64,000 nt of DNA from Duganella sp. BuS-21 (lineage in GTDB: Bacteria > Pseudomonadota > Gammaproteobacteria > Burkholderiales > Burkholderiaceae_D): positions 2,914,001 to 2,978,000 of the forward strand of contig CP097466.1 of NCBI GenBank assembly GCA_041874725.1, given 5' to 3'. The notes under the pieces are model-generated. The model saw only the letters and a list, made by a program, of their open reading frames with translations, made no database searches and was not told the origin of the DNA. The position numbers and the translations under genes are program-made. The first letter of the stretch is position 1, and each line of letters begins with the position of its first letter. Shown piece after piece: positions 7,862 to 16,088 of this stretch.

Positions 7862-10467
7862 ACCTCGCCCGGGAAACCCGACGTGCGCGCTGGCTGCGGC
7901 GCGGCCTCGACACCCACGTGTCGCTGCCCCTGTTCGCCATGCTGCTGCTGGTGGCGATCTGGGTGGTCGCGTTCCACGAGATCGACGCCGAGCGCGAACA
8001 CGCGCAGGAGGCGGCCACCGATTCGCTGCAGGAGATGCTCGGCACCTACGAAGCGCAGGTGGCGCGCAGTGTAGATGGCATCGAGCAGACCTTGCGCGTG
8101 CTGAAGTACGCGGTCGAGCGCAAGGGTGCGCTGGGCGCCTTGCCGGAGCTGGGCCGCGAAGGCCTGCTGCCGCCGGGCGTGGTGTTCGTGGTCGGCATCG
8201 TCGACCGCAACGGCACCACGGTGGCCAGCAATCCGGTGGCGCCGTCGATATCGGTGGCCGACCAGGGCTACTTCAAATTCCACATGGAGCGCGACAGCGG
8301 CGCCACCTACGTCAGCCCGGCCACGCGCGACGCCGCCAACAGCGAGTGGCATTTGCACTTCACCCGCAGGCTGGATGACGCCGACGGCAATTTCGCCGGC
8401 ATCGTCATCGTCGAAACCGATCCGGCCTACTTCACCAGCAGCTATGAACGCAGCCGTCTGGGCGAGCATGGCCAGCTCGGGCTGGTGGGCACGGACGGCG
8501 TGGTGCGCGCGCTGCGCAGCGGCGACAAGCTGTCCTTCGGCCAGACTCTGGACGGCCCAGCCGGAAAGTACAGCGGCATGCGCGAGCTGCACGGCATCGG
8601 CCTGAATGTGCTGATCGGCCTGGACGAACAGGAATTGATGGTGGGCTTCGAGCGCCAGCGCCGTGAAAAAATCTGGGAGGCCGGCATCCTCAGCGGCGTG
8701 CTAGTGTTCGTCACCGGGCTGTTGTGGCTATGGTCGTGGCAGGGCGCGCGCACCCGCGCCCGCATGCGCCGCGCGCAGGAGACGTATGCGGCGGCGTCGG
8801 CCGCCAGCCTCGATGCCTTTTTCGTCATGCGCGAAGTGCGCGATGCGCGCGGCGTGATCGTCGACTTCAAGATCGTCGACGCCAACCAGCGCGCCGAGCA
8901 GATGACCGGCAGCAGCAAGCAGTTCCTGTGCAGCACCACCTTGTGCACCTTGATTCCCGAAGCGCGTCAGAACGGCATGCTGACGCACCTGATCGACGTC
9001 ACCCGCAAGGGCGGCGTGCATGAGCAGGAATGGCAAAGCACCGTGCCGCAACTGCGCGCGCGCTGGCTGCATCAGCAGGTGGTGGCGGTGCGCGGCGGCA
9101 TCGTCGCCATCGTGCGCGATATCTCGGAGCGCAAGTTGGCCGAGGAGCGCATGGTACACCTGGCGCACCACGACACGTTGACCGGCCTGCCGAACCGCAG
9201 CCTGATTTCCGACCGGCTGGACATGACCATCGCCCAGGCCCAGCGCAGCGGCGGCTCGGTCTCGGTGGCCTTCATCGATCTCGACGGCTTCAAGCTGGTG
9301 AACGATGGGCTGGGCCACAACGCCGGCGACGACTTGTTGAAGGTGGTGGCCGAGCGCATGTCCGGCTGCCTGCGCGCCAGCGACACCGTCGGCCGTTTCG
9401 GCGGCGACGAATTCGTGCTGCTGCTGAGCGAAACCGGATCGGCGGTCGGCGCGGCGCAGGTGATCGAGCGCGTGCGCGAAGCGGTGCTGCAGTCGATCAG
9501 CCTGTGCGGACAGGAAGTGCAGGTCAGCTGCAGCATCGGCGTGGCGGTCTATCCGCACGATGGCGCCGATGCCGAAACCCTGCTGATGAACGCCGATGCC
9601 GCCATGTACCGGGCCAAGGAAAAGGGCAAGAACAACTGCCAGTTCTACACCCGCGAGATGAACGCCAGCATCGAGGAAAAACTGGTGCTGCTCGAAGGCT
9701 TGCGCAACGCGCTGGAAGAAGAACAATTCAGCCTGGTGTACCAGCCCAAGGTGGACCTGCACGACGGCCGCGTGTTCGGGGTGGAGGCGCTGGTGCGCTG
9801 GAACCATCCGGAGCACGGCACCATCGGGCCGGACCGCTTTATCCCGCTGGCCGAGGAGAGCGGCATGATCGTGGCGCTGGGCGACTGGGTGCTGCGCACC
9901 GCGTGCGCGCAGAACCGCGCCTGGCAGGATGCCGGCCTGGCGCCGCTGTGCATCTCGGTCAACGTGTCGCCGCGCCAGTTCGAAGATCCGCGCCTGGTCG
10001 AGCGCGTGCAGCAGGCCTTGGACGATACCGGCCTGGCGCCGCAGTGGCTGGAACTGGAAGTGACCGAAGGCGTCATCATGCGCGACCTGCAGCAGGCCGT
10101 GGCCAAGATGGCGCAAGTGCGGGCGATGGGCGTGTCGCTGTCGATCGACGATTTCGGCACCGGTTATTCGAGCCTGTCGGCCTTGAAGTCGTTCCCGATT
10201 TCAACGCTGAAGATCGACAAGTCCTTTGTGCGCGACCTGGGGCGCAGCAGCGGCGACGAGGCGATCGCCAGTTCCATCATCGGCCTGGCGCACCGCCTGC
10301 GCCTGCGCGTGATTGCGGAAGGCGTGGAGACCGAACAGCAGCGCGCCTTCCTGCGCGAGAATGGCTGCGATGAAATGCAGGGCTATCTGTTCAGCCGTCC
10401 GCTGCCGCCGCTGCAGCTGGCGGCCCTGCTGGGCGCACCGACGCCGAGGCTGGCGGTGGCCGCCTAG
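7858..10467 (+). CDS. Cache-PAS-GGDEF-EAL bifunctional c-di-GMP sensor enzyme
   Basis: The 869-aa protein starts at the ATG overlapping the binding-protein stop. Domains: membrane helix about 20-40; periplasmic dCache-type sensor about 45-270 (PPGVVFVVGIVDRNGTTVASN, ADQGYFKFH, GNFAGIVIVETDPAYF are typical Cache landmarks); second helix about 274-296; PAS-like domain about 310-435; GGDEF about 435-605 with intact GGDEF near residue 514 and an inhibitory-site RASD five residues before it; EAL about 615-860 with EALVRW, NVSPRQF, IDDFGTGYSS, LKIDKSF and AEGVET all intact. It can be expected to have both synthesis and hydrolysis capacity, biased by periplasmic ligand binding. Translational coupling to a periplasmic binding protein suggests that protein delivers the signal. 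Confidence 0.93.
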   Translation: MNLARETRRARWLRRGLDTHVSLPLFAMLLLVAIWVVAFHEIDAEREHAQEAATDSLQEMLGTYEAQVARSVDGIEQTLRVLKYAVERKGALGALPELGREGLLPPGVVFVVGIVDRNGTTVASNPVAPSISVADQGYFKFHMERDSGATYVSPATRDAANSEWHLHFTRRLDDADGNFAGIVIVETDPAYFTSSYERSRLGEHGQLGLVGTDGVVRALRSGDKLSFGQTLDGPAGKYSGMRELHGIGLNVLIGLDEQELMVGFERQRREKIWEAGILSGVLVFVTGLLWLWSWQGARTRARMRRAQETYAAASAASLDAFFVMREVRDARGVIVDFKIVDANQRAEQMTGSSKQFLCSTTLCTLIPEARQNGMLTHLIDVTRKGGVHEQEWQSTVPQLRARWLHQQVVAVRGGIVAIVRDISERKLAEERMVHLAHHDTLTGLPNRSLISDRLDMTIAQAQRSGGSVSVAFIDLDGFKLVNDGLGHNAGDDLLKVVAERMSGCLRASDTVGRFGGDEFVLLLSETGSAVGAAQVIERVREAVLQSISLCGQEVQVSCSIGVAVYPHDGADAETLLMNADAAMYRAKEKGKNNCQFYTREMNASIEEKLVLLEGLRNALEEEQFSLVYQPKVDLHDGRVFGVEALVRWNHPEHGTIGPDRFIPLAEESGMIVALGDWVLRTACAQNRAWQDAGLAPLCISVNVSPRQFEDPRLVERVQQALDDTGLAPQWLELEVTEGVIMRDLQQAVAKMAQVRAMGVSLSIDDFGTGYSSLSALKSFPISTLKIDKSFVRDLGRSSGDEAIASSIIGLAHRLRLRVIAEGVETEQQRAFLRENGCDEMQGYLFSRPLPPLQLAALLGAPTPRLAVAA

Positions 10468-10485
10468 CCCGGCCGGCGCTTGCTT

Positions 10486-12591
10486 TTAGTAGGTCCAGCT
10501 CAGCGTCGCGCTGCCGTTGCGCGGCGCGGCGTAGTAGGCCTGGGTCCAGTACAGACTGGTCAGGTGCTTCTTGTCGTTGACGTTGTTCAGGTTGACCGAC
10601 AGCGACAGGTGCTTGTCGATCTCATAGCGTGCCATCAGGCCCAGCGTGGCGTACGACGACTGCACCGTGCGGATGCCGCCGCCCTGGTCGGTCGAGGTCT
10701 CGCTCTGCCAGGCCAGCGTGCCGCCAACTTTCAGCGCCGGCAGGGCCGGCAGCTGATAGGTCGTGTTCAGGCGCAGCGTGGTGCGCGGCACGAAGGTGCG
10801 CACCGCCTGGCCCTGGTCGCCCTTGAGCGACGTCAATCGGGTCAGGCCGCCGCTGGCCTGCCAGCCTTTGGCCACTTCACCCGACAAATCAAACTCGACG
10901 CCTTGCGATGCCGCATTCACGCCACGGTAGAAGGTCTTGGCGCCGATCATGCCGGCCGCTTCGGCCGTGTTGTCCTGTGTGGTCTTGAAGATGGCGCCCG
11001 ACAGATTCAGCTTGTTGTTGAACAGCGCCGCCTTGATGCCGGCCTCGGTGGTCTTGCCTTCGACCGGATCGAGCGGCGTACCGGTGGCGTCGATCTCGCT
11101 CTGCGGATTGAAAATCTCGGTGTGGCTGGCGTAGGCCGACCATTCGCGGTTGATGTCGTAGACCACGCCGACGTAAGGCGTGGTTTTGCTGGCCGATTTG
11201 TACTTGCTGGTGCCGTAGGAGTTGCCGTTGCTCTTGGCGCGCGTGTGGTTCACGCCGCCGAGCAGTTTCCAGTCGTCGGCCAGATTGAAGCGGGACGCCA
11301 GGAACACGGTGTTGCGGGTGTCGTCGTAGCTGCTGCCGTCGACGGCGGCGTCAAAGCTTGGCTTTGGATAGCTGCCGTCGAACGCGGTCTGGCCCGGCAG
11401 TTCGGTGCCGATGCCCTGGCCGTAGTTGGAGCGGTCCTTGAGGGTGGAGTTGGACCAGCTGTAGCCGAGGCTCAGATCGTGTTCGCGGCCGCCGAGGGCG
11501 AACTTGCCGTCCACCGAGAGGTCGGCCAGCTTCTGCGTCTGGTCGGCCATGTACTGCGACGGGTAGGCGTACAAGCCGCCGCCCACGCCCTTGACCGGCG
11601 TGCCGTAGACATACTGCAGGTCGGAATCGGACTTGTCGGTGATGTAGCTGAGCGTGCCGCGCGCGCTCCAGCCCTGGCCCAGCCTGTGCTCCAGTTCAGC
11701 GAAGCTGGTGTTGTTGGTGGTGTCCCAGCGCGACCAGTCGGCCGCAGTGCTGGCGCCGACCGGGTAGTTGGTCGGCGTGCCGTCGGTATAGTACAGCGGC
11801 AGGGCGCCCCACATCGGACCCTTGCTGCGGTTGGCTTCGTAGGTGTGGCCGAGGGTCAGCAGCGTGTCGTCGCCCAGTTTGGCGTCGATGACGACGTAGG
11901 CCAGGTTCTTTTTCGGCGTATAGCGGTCCAGGTAGGAGTCGCTGTCGTCATGCACCAGCACCACGCGGCCGGCGACGGTGCCGCTGTCATTGAGCTTGGT
12001 GCTGACGTCGCCTTCGACGCGGCGCTGGTTCCACGAGCCGAGTGTGACGCTGGCGCTGGCCTGGGTAGCGACGGTGGGACGCTTGCGGATGAAGTTGACG
12101 GTGGCCGACGGATTGCCGGTCGAGGACATCAGGCCGTTGGCGCCGCGCACGATGTCGATGCGCTCGTACAGCGCGGTGTCGATGTCGCCCTGCACGTTGC
12201 CGAACACCTGCGGCATGCCGATGCCGTCGTACTGGAAGTTGACCACGTCGAAGCCGCGCGCGGTGTAGTAGGTGCGGCTGGTTTCCACGCGCTCGACGGT
12301 CACGCCGGTGGTGGTCGACAGCACCTGGTTGATGTTGTCGAGCTTGAAGTCGTCCATCAGCGCGCGGGTGACCACGGACACCGATTGCGGCGTTTCGCGC
12401 AACGACAGCTCCAGCTTGCCGGCCGACCTGGTGGCGCGGGTGGTATAGCCGTTGTCGTCCGCCGTAGCGGTCACCGTCACGGTTTGCAGGGTCTCAGGGG
12501 CGTCGGCGGGCACGTCCGAGGCGGCGGCAACGCCGGCGTAAATCATCGACAGCGCCAGCAGCATGGGACGCAAAGTGAGGTGACGGGGCAT
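10486..12591 (-). CDS. TonB-dependent siderophore receptor (FhuE/FpvA-like)
   Basis: The 701-aa outer-membrane protein has a signal peptide (LLALSMIYAGVAAASD), a TonB-box-like LQTVTVTA just after it, and a plug domain with ETPQSVSVVTRALMDDF, TTGVTVERVETSRTYYTARGF and RIDIVRGANGLMSSTGNPSATVNFIRKRP. The 22-strand barrel ends in an aromatic C-terminus (SATLSWTY). The plug wording is that of FhuE/FpvA/FoxA-type ferric-siderophore receptors (hydroxamates such as coprogen are typical ligands in this group), but the exact ligand cannot be read from sequence. A Fur box sits 13 bases upstream of the start codon, so expression is iron-repressed. No siderophore synthesis genes are present, so uptake of foreign siderophores is likely. 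It converges with the preceding plus-strand gene. Confidence 0.95.
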   Translation of the reverse strand: MPRHLTLRPMLLALSMIYAGVAAASDVPADAPETLQTVTVTATADDNGYTTRATRSAGKLELSLRETPQSVSVVTRALMDDFKLDNINQVLSTTTGVTVERVETSRTYYTARGFDVVNFQYDGIGMPQVFGNVQGDIDTALYERIDIVRGANGLMSSTGNPSATVNFIRKRPTVATQASASVTLGSWNQRRVEGDVSTKLNDSGTVAGRVVLVHDDSDSYLDRYTPKKNLAYVVIDAKLGDDTLLTLGHTYEANRSKGPMWGALPLYYTDGTPTNYPVGASTAADWSRWDTTNNTSFAELEHRLGQGWSARGTLSYITDKSDSDLQYVYGTPVKGVGGGLYAYPSQYMADQTQKLADLSVDGKFALGGREHDLSLGYSWSNSTLKDRSNYGQGIGTELPGQTAFDGSYPKPSFDAAVDGSSYDDTRNTVFLASRFNLADDWKLLGGVNHTRAKSNGNSYGTSKYKSASKTTPYVGVVYDINREWSAYASHTEIFNPQSEIDATGTPLDPVEGKTTEAGIKAALFNNKLNLSGAIFKTTQDNTAEAAGMIGAKTFYRGVNAASQGVEFDLSGEVAKGWQASGGLTRLTSLKGDQGQAVRTFVPRTTLRLNTTYQLPALPALKVGGTLAWQSETSTDQGGGIRTVQSSYATLGLMARYEIDKHLSLSVNLNNVNDKKHLTSLYWTQAYYAAPRNGSATLSWTY

Positions 12592-12603
12592 GCGAAATCC
12601 TTG

Positions 12604-12630
12604 AATAAGAATGAGAATGATTCTTATTAT
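12604..12630 (-). promoter_or_regulatory. Fur box upstream of the siderophore receptor
   Basis: An extended run of Fur hexamers around GAATGATTCTTATT, read on either strand, matches the GATAATGATAATCATTATC pattern with good palindromic symmetry. It lies 13 bases before the receptor ATG and overlaps the stop codon of the upstream regulator gene. Fur can therefore switch the receptor independently of the upstream genes. An AAGGA ribosome site lies between the box and the ATG. Confidence 0.85.
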
Positions 12631-13247
12631 ATGGATTTAATGACGTAGACGCAACGCCGCGCTCCGGCCAGCAGGTGTTCCACGCGGCCGACCGAGCAGT
12701 CCGGGCCGAGCACACGTTGGAATATGTCCAGCTCGGAGCGGCAGAATTGCTGGCATTGTCGGGCGGCGGCGCAGATCGGGCAGTGGTTTTCGATCAGCAG
12801 CAGGCTGCCGTCTTCCTGCTGCTCCAGTTCCGCCATATAACCTTCGCTGCTGCGGGCCTGGACCAGCGCCTGCACACGCTCGGGCAGGGTGCGGCTGGAC
12901 GCCAGATGCTGGCGGTAGTCGCGCTCGCTGGCTGCTTCGCGCGAGCCGATCAGCTGGTCCAGGCCGGCCTCGCCGAACAGGGTGCGCACCTGGTCGATCA
13001 GTTGCAGCGTCAGCTCCGCGTGGCGGTCCGGGAAGCGGGCGTGGCCGGCCTGGGTCAGCAGCCAGCGGCGCGATGGGCGGCCCGGCTTGTCGGCCACTTC
13101 CGCAAACGTCACCATGCCTTTTTCCTGCCACGTCTCGAGCTGCTTGCGCGCGCCCATCGAGGTCAGGTCGAGCAGGGCGGCCAGTTGCTGGGCGGTTTGC
13201 GGGCCGCGCGTTTTCAGCAGGAATAGCGTGTGTTCGGCGGTGTTCAT
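12627..13247 (-). CDS. SufR-like winged-helix regulator with Cys-rich C-terminus (COG2345 type)
   Basis: The 206-aa protein has an N-terminal winged HTH (about 1-75: TLFLLKTRGPQTAQQLAALL, GARKQLETWQEKGMV) and a C-terminal domain with six cysteines at 156, 159, 165, 169, 184 and 199. The spacing C156-X12-C169-X14-C184-X14-C199 closely resembles the iron-sulfur ligand pattern described for SufR-type repressors, and ENHCPIC, FCRSELDIFQ and VEHLLAGARRC are hallmarks of this family. By inference it binds an Fe-S cluster and senses iron or redox state. It starts in a 4-base ATGA overlap with the upstream MFS gene and lies directly before the Fur-controlled receptor, which puts it in an iron-related context. 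Confidence 0.85.
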   Translation of the reverse strand: MNTAEHTLFLLKTRGPQTAQQLAALLDLTSMGARKQLETWQEKGMVTFAEVADKPGRPSRRWLLTQAGHARFPDRHAELTLQLIDQVRTLFGEAGLDQLIGSREAASERDYRQHLASSRTLPERVQALVQARSSEGYMAELEQQEDGSLLLIENHCPICAAARQCQQFCRSELDIFQRVLGPDCSVGRVEHLLAGARRCVYVIKSI

Positions 13248-14461
13248 GGCGCGGCCGCTTCCACGCGGCCGTGCATGCTGTGGTGCCAGCTGTGCATGCG
13301 CCAGGCCGACCACGCGCTCAAGGCGGCGCCGAGCAGCAGGATCAACCGGGTGTCGATCAGCGTCAGCACCGCACCGGCCAGGGCCATGATGATGTTGGCC
13401 AGGCAGAAGGTGGTGGAGATCAGGCCCATCACCGCGCCCTGGCCGTGGTCGCCGCCGAAGCGCTCGGCGCAATAGTTGGGCACGATGGCGTTGTAGAACG
13501 AGTGCGGAATGCCGTACAGGATGATGCAGGCCAGGCCCAGCGTGGCATTGCTGAGCGCAAGCAGGGCGATGATGGCTGCCACGGTCAAGGCATACCGGCG
13601 TGCGCGCAGCAGCGGTTCTCCCTTGAACGGGCGGCCGGCGACGATGGTGGTGGCGGTCATCACGGCGCACATGGCGGCCGTGACCCAGGCGATGCCCTGG
13701 GCGCCGTAGCCGGGCACTTCCACCAGCCACAGCGGATAGAACTCGTAGAAGGCGGTCACGCCGCAGGTATAGGCGAGCGTAACGATGAACAGGCTGCGCA
13801 GGTCCGGTTCGCGCAGCAGATTGAGCGCATGACGGTCGCGCGCCACCTGCCACCACGAGGTGGTCGCATGGGACGGCGCTTCGCGCGGCAGCGCCACGGC
13901 CACCAGTGCCGCCACCAGCAGCAGGGCGGCCACGGCCACCCAGAACGGCGTAGTGATGCCGAACTGCAGGGTGGCGCCGGCCAGCAGCGGTCCGGCCAGC
14001 CAGCCCATGTAGAAAGCGCCGTTCAGCCACGACAGCGCCTTGCGGCGCAGGTCGCCGTCCAGGCGGTCGGCCAGCATGGCGCGCGCCACCGAGCCGCTGC
14101 CTTCCAACAAGCCGGTGACGAAGCGGGCGACGATGAACAGCGGATAGTTTTCAATGATCAGCGCACCGGCCGTGACGGCGTGGCCGATGGCGGCGCCGAC
14201 GGCGGTAATCAGCAGCACCGGGCGGCGGCCGTAGCGGTCCGACATGGGGCCGAGCAGGGCGGAACCGATCAGCAGGCCGAGCGGATTGATGGTCAACGCC
14301 AGGCCAAACAGCAGCTTGGGCGGCAGGCCGAGGAAGGTATTCAAGCCGTTGGTGGCGCCGGCGGCAAACAGCGGCGGCAAAATAGGATACGGCAGCGCCG
14401 CGCCGATGGTCGACAACAGCGCCAGCAGGCAGGCCGAGGCGATAAGCAAATGTGTTTTCAT
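13244..14461 (-). CDS. MFS transporter, 12 membrane helices
   Basis: From the ATG at 14461 the protein has 405 aa and about 12 hydrophobic helices. It has the MFS loop 2-3 motif GPMSDRYGRRPVLL and a second-half counterpart that is much weaker. Motifs of drug/H+ antiporters (motif C) are not clear. It is the first gene of a minus-strand operon with the SufR-like regulator (ATGA overlap) and the siderophore receptor. In such settings MFS proteins often move siderophores or ferric complexes across the inner membrane, which is the favoured inference here. Simple efflux is the alternative. The promoter should lie between 14461 and the divergent gene at 14585. Confidence 0.85.
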   Translation of the reverse strand: MKTHLLIASACLLALLSTIGAALPYPILPPLFAAGATNGLNTFLGLPPKLLFGLALTINPLGLLIGSALLGPMSDRYGRRPVLLITAVGAAIGHAVTAGALIIENYPLFIVARFVTGLLEGSGSVARAMLADRLDGDLRRKALSWLNGAFYMGWLAGPLLAGATLQFGITTPFWVAVAALLLVAALVAVALPREAPSHATTSWWQVARDRHALNLLREPDLRSLFIVTLAYTCGVTAFYEFYPLWLVEVPGYGAQGIAWVTAAMCAVMTATTIVAGRPFKGEPLLRARRYALTVAAIIALLALSNATLGLACIILYGIPHSFYNAIVPNYCAERFGGDHGQGAVMGLISTTFCLANIIMALAGAVLTLIDTRLILLLGAALSAWSAWRMHSWHHSMHGRVEAAAP

Positions 14462-14584
14462 GCCCACACTCTAAGCCGGGCTCGACAATAAGTAAACAAA
14501 AAAGTTTATAAATTAGACGGCGAAGCAGTCATGAGCGGGTGACGACGCGGTATCATAGCGTCTTTCCATACAAGCAAGCTCAAT

Positions 14585-15109
14585 ATGAAAGACTGGTTCG
14601 CCGACCGGCGCGGGGCGGTTTTTTTCCTGTGGCTGGGCATCGGCTTGATCGCGCTGTTCGGCGTGCTGGAGTATCGCTTTCCCTCGGGCGCGCAGCTGGA
14701 GACGGCGCGTGGGCGTGTGGCGTGGCAGCAGGAGACGCGCGGGGCGCTGTATTTCATCCTGTCAGACAAGCAGCAGTTGGTGCTGTACGCCAAGGGCGAT
14801 CCCGATGGCCGCCAGCGCGCCGCCATTCGTGACGGCGCCATGTATCCGCTGACGGTACAGTTCCTGCGCCAGCAGAAAACCGGCATCGGCTTCGCGCCCG
14901 GCGAGTTTTATGCAGCGTATGTGTTGGCGGTCGGCGGCAAGCAGGCGGCCAGCCTGGAGCAGGTGCGCAGCGCCTACCGTCGCGATAACTTGATCGCGCT
15001 GGCGATGGGCGTGGCGGCCGTCGCTGCCGGTGCGTGGCGCTTGCGCGCTCCCCGGCCTAGCGCACCTCGCGCTGGCGGCGGAAGGCCAGCCAGCCGGCGA
15101 TCACGGTAA
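14585..15109 (+). CDS. Hypothetical bitopic/two-helix membrane protein
   Basis: The 174-aa protein begins with a short charged segment (MKDWFADRRG), then a membrane helix (about 11-28). About 100 residues of beta-rich soluble domain follow (AQLETARGRVAWQQETRGALYFILSD through FAPGEFYAAYVLAVGG), then a second helix (about 137-153) and an Arg/Pro/Ser-rich tail. This topology suggests a periplasmic domain held by two helices. I do not recognise the family. The last 53 bases overlap the 3' end of the convergent CorA-like gene, so the tail is constrained by both genes and may be shorter in function. The start has no strong ribosome site. Confidence 0.6.
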   Translation: MKDWFADRRGAVFFLWLGIGLIALFGVLEYRFPSGAQLETARGRVAWQQETRGALYFILSDKQQLVLYAKGDPDGRQRAAIRDGAMYPLTVQFLRQQKTGIGFAPGEFYAAYVLAVGGKQAASLEQVRSAYRRDNLIALAMGVAAVAAGAWRLRAPRPSAPRAGGGRPASRRSR

Positions 15110-16082
15110 AGCTGGCGACGATCGCCACAATGATCATGAAGCCGTGCGGGGAATCAGCCAGCGGTATGCCGCCGACATTCATCCCCATCAGGCCGGCGAT
15201 GATGTTGATCGGCAGCGCCAACACCGTCACCACCGTCAGCACGAACAGGCTGTGATTGTTCGCCTCGCTGGCCAGCGCGGCGATTTCCTCTTGAATTAAC
15301 TTGATGCGTTCCTGCAGAGAGGCCATGTCCGCCAGCACCATGGAGAATTCCTCGGTCGACTGGCGCAATTCCTGGGCGTCGATCTCGGCCATCCACGCCG
15401 GCGGCTTTTGCAGCAGGCGGAACAGCGCGGACGGCTCCGGCGCCAGCAGGCGTTGCAGGCGCACCAGCACCCGCCGCAAAGCGCCCAGGCTGGCGCGCTT
15501 GGTGGTCAGCTTGCCGGCCAGCAGATTGTCTTCGATGCCGTCCACCGTGGCGATGGCGTCGCGCACGATCTTGATCAGGGCATCGGCCTGGTCGCGCAGC
15601 AAATGGATCAGCAGTTCCACCGACGAGCGGATGGTTTCGCCGTTGCGCACCGCGTTGCGCAGGCTGTCGACCGCCCGCAGCGGCTTGCGGCGGGCGCTGA
15701 TGACGATCTGCTGATCGACGCTCAGCCACAGCGTGGAAATGTCGGATGCCTCGAACGTGAAGTCGTGCAGCACGTCGTTGACCACCGCGATCAGGGTGTT
15801 GTCGGCCAGCTCGATGCGGGTCGAGCGCGGGCCTTCGTGCAGGCTTTCGTAGAATTCGTCCGGCAGCGCCAGATGCTCATGCAGCCATTTTTCGCTGGCG
15901 GTGTTGGCCAGGTTGTAGTGCAGCCAGATGAATTCCTGCGGATGCTGCGCGCGCGTCGCCAGCCAGGCGCCGACGGCTTCGGTGTCGAGCGGCTGGCCCT
16001 TGCCGTCGCCGCTGCGGCCGAACAGATAGCCGCACACCATGCCGGATGGATCGGAACCGTAGGACAGCGGTGCGCTCTGCAT
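15057..16082 (-). CDS. zntB: CorA-family transporter, ZntB-like
   Basis: The 341-aa protein has a long acidic cytoplasmic domain with the coiled stalk helix (VDGIEDNLLAGKLTTKRASLGALRRVLVRLQRL and onward) and two C-terminal membrane helices. The CorA signature GMN appears as GLMGMNVGGIP, with a short acidic-poor loop after it. ZntB-like proteins share this layout and transport zinc rather than magnesium. The AVVNDVLHDF and DISTLWLSVDQQIVISARRKPLRAVD segments match ZntB more than CorA, but I could not test this by alignment. The start is the ATG at 16082, directly after the HDOD gene stop (16089), so the two are co-transcribed. Substrate assignment is inference. Confidence 0.85.
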   Translation of the reverse strand: MQSAPLSYGSDPSGMVCGYLFGRSGDGKGQPLDTEAVGAWLATRAQHPQEFIWLHYNLANTASEKWLHEHLALPDEFYESLHEGPRSTRIELADNTLIAVVNDVLHDFTFEASDISTLWLSVDQQIVISARRKPLRAVDSLRNAVRNGETIRSSVELLIHLLRDQADALIKIVRDAIATVDGIEDNLLAGKLTTKRASLGALRRVLVRLQRLLAPEPSALFRLLQKPPAWMAEIDAQELRQSTEEFSMVLADMASLQERIKLIQEEIAALASEANNHSLFVLTVVTVLALPINIIAGLMGMNVGGIPLADSPHGFMIIVAIVASFTVIAGWLAFRRQREVR

Positions 16083-16088
16083 CAAGCG

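Noticed and set aside
10480..12648. A 722-residue open frame on the plus strand across the siderophore receptor.
   Set aside because: Antisense to a complete TonB receptor with all plug and barrel landmarks; composition is that of a shadow frame.
13073..14491. A 472-residue plus-strand frame over the MFS and SufR-like genes.
   Set aside because: Antisense to two real genes with overlapping start/stop arrangement; no recognisable motif.
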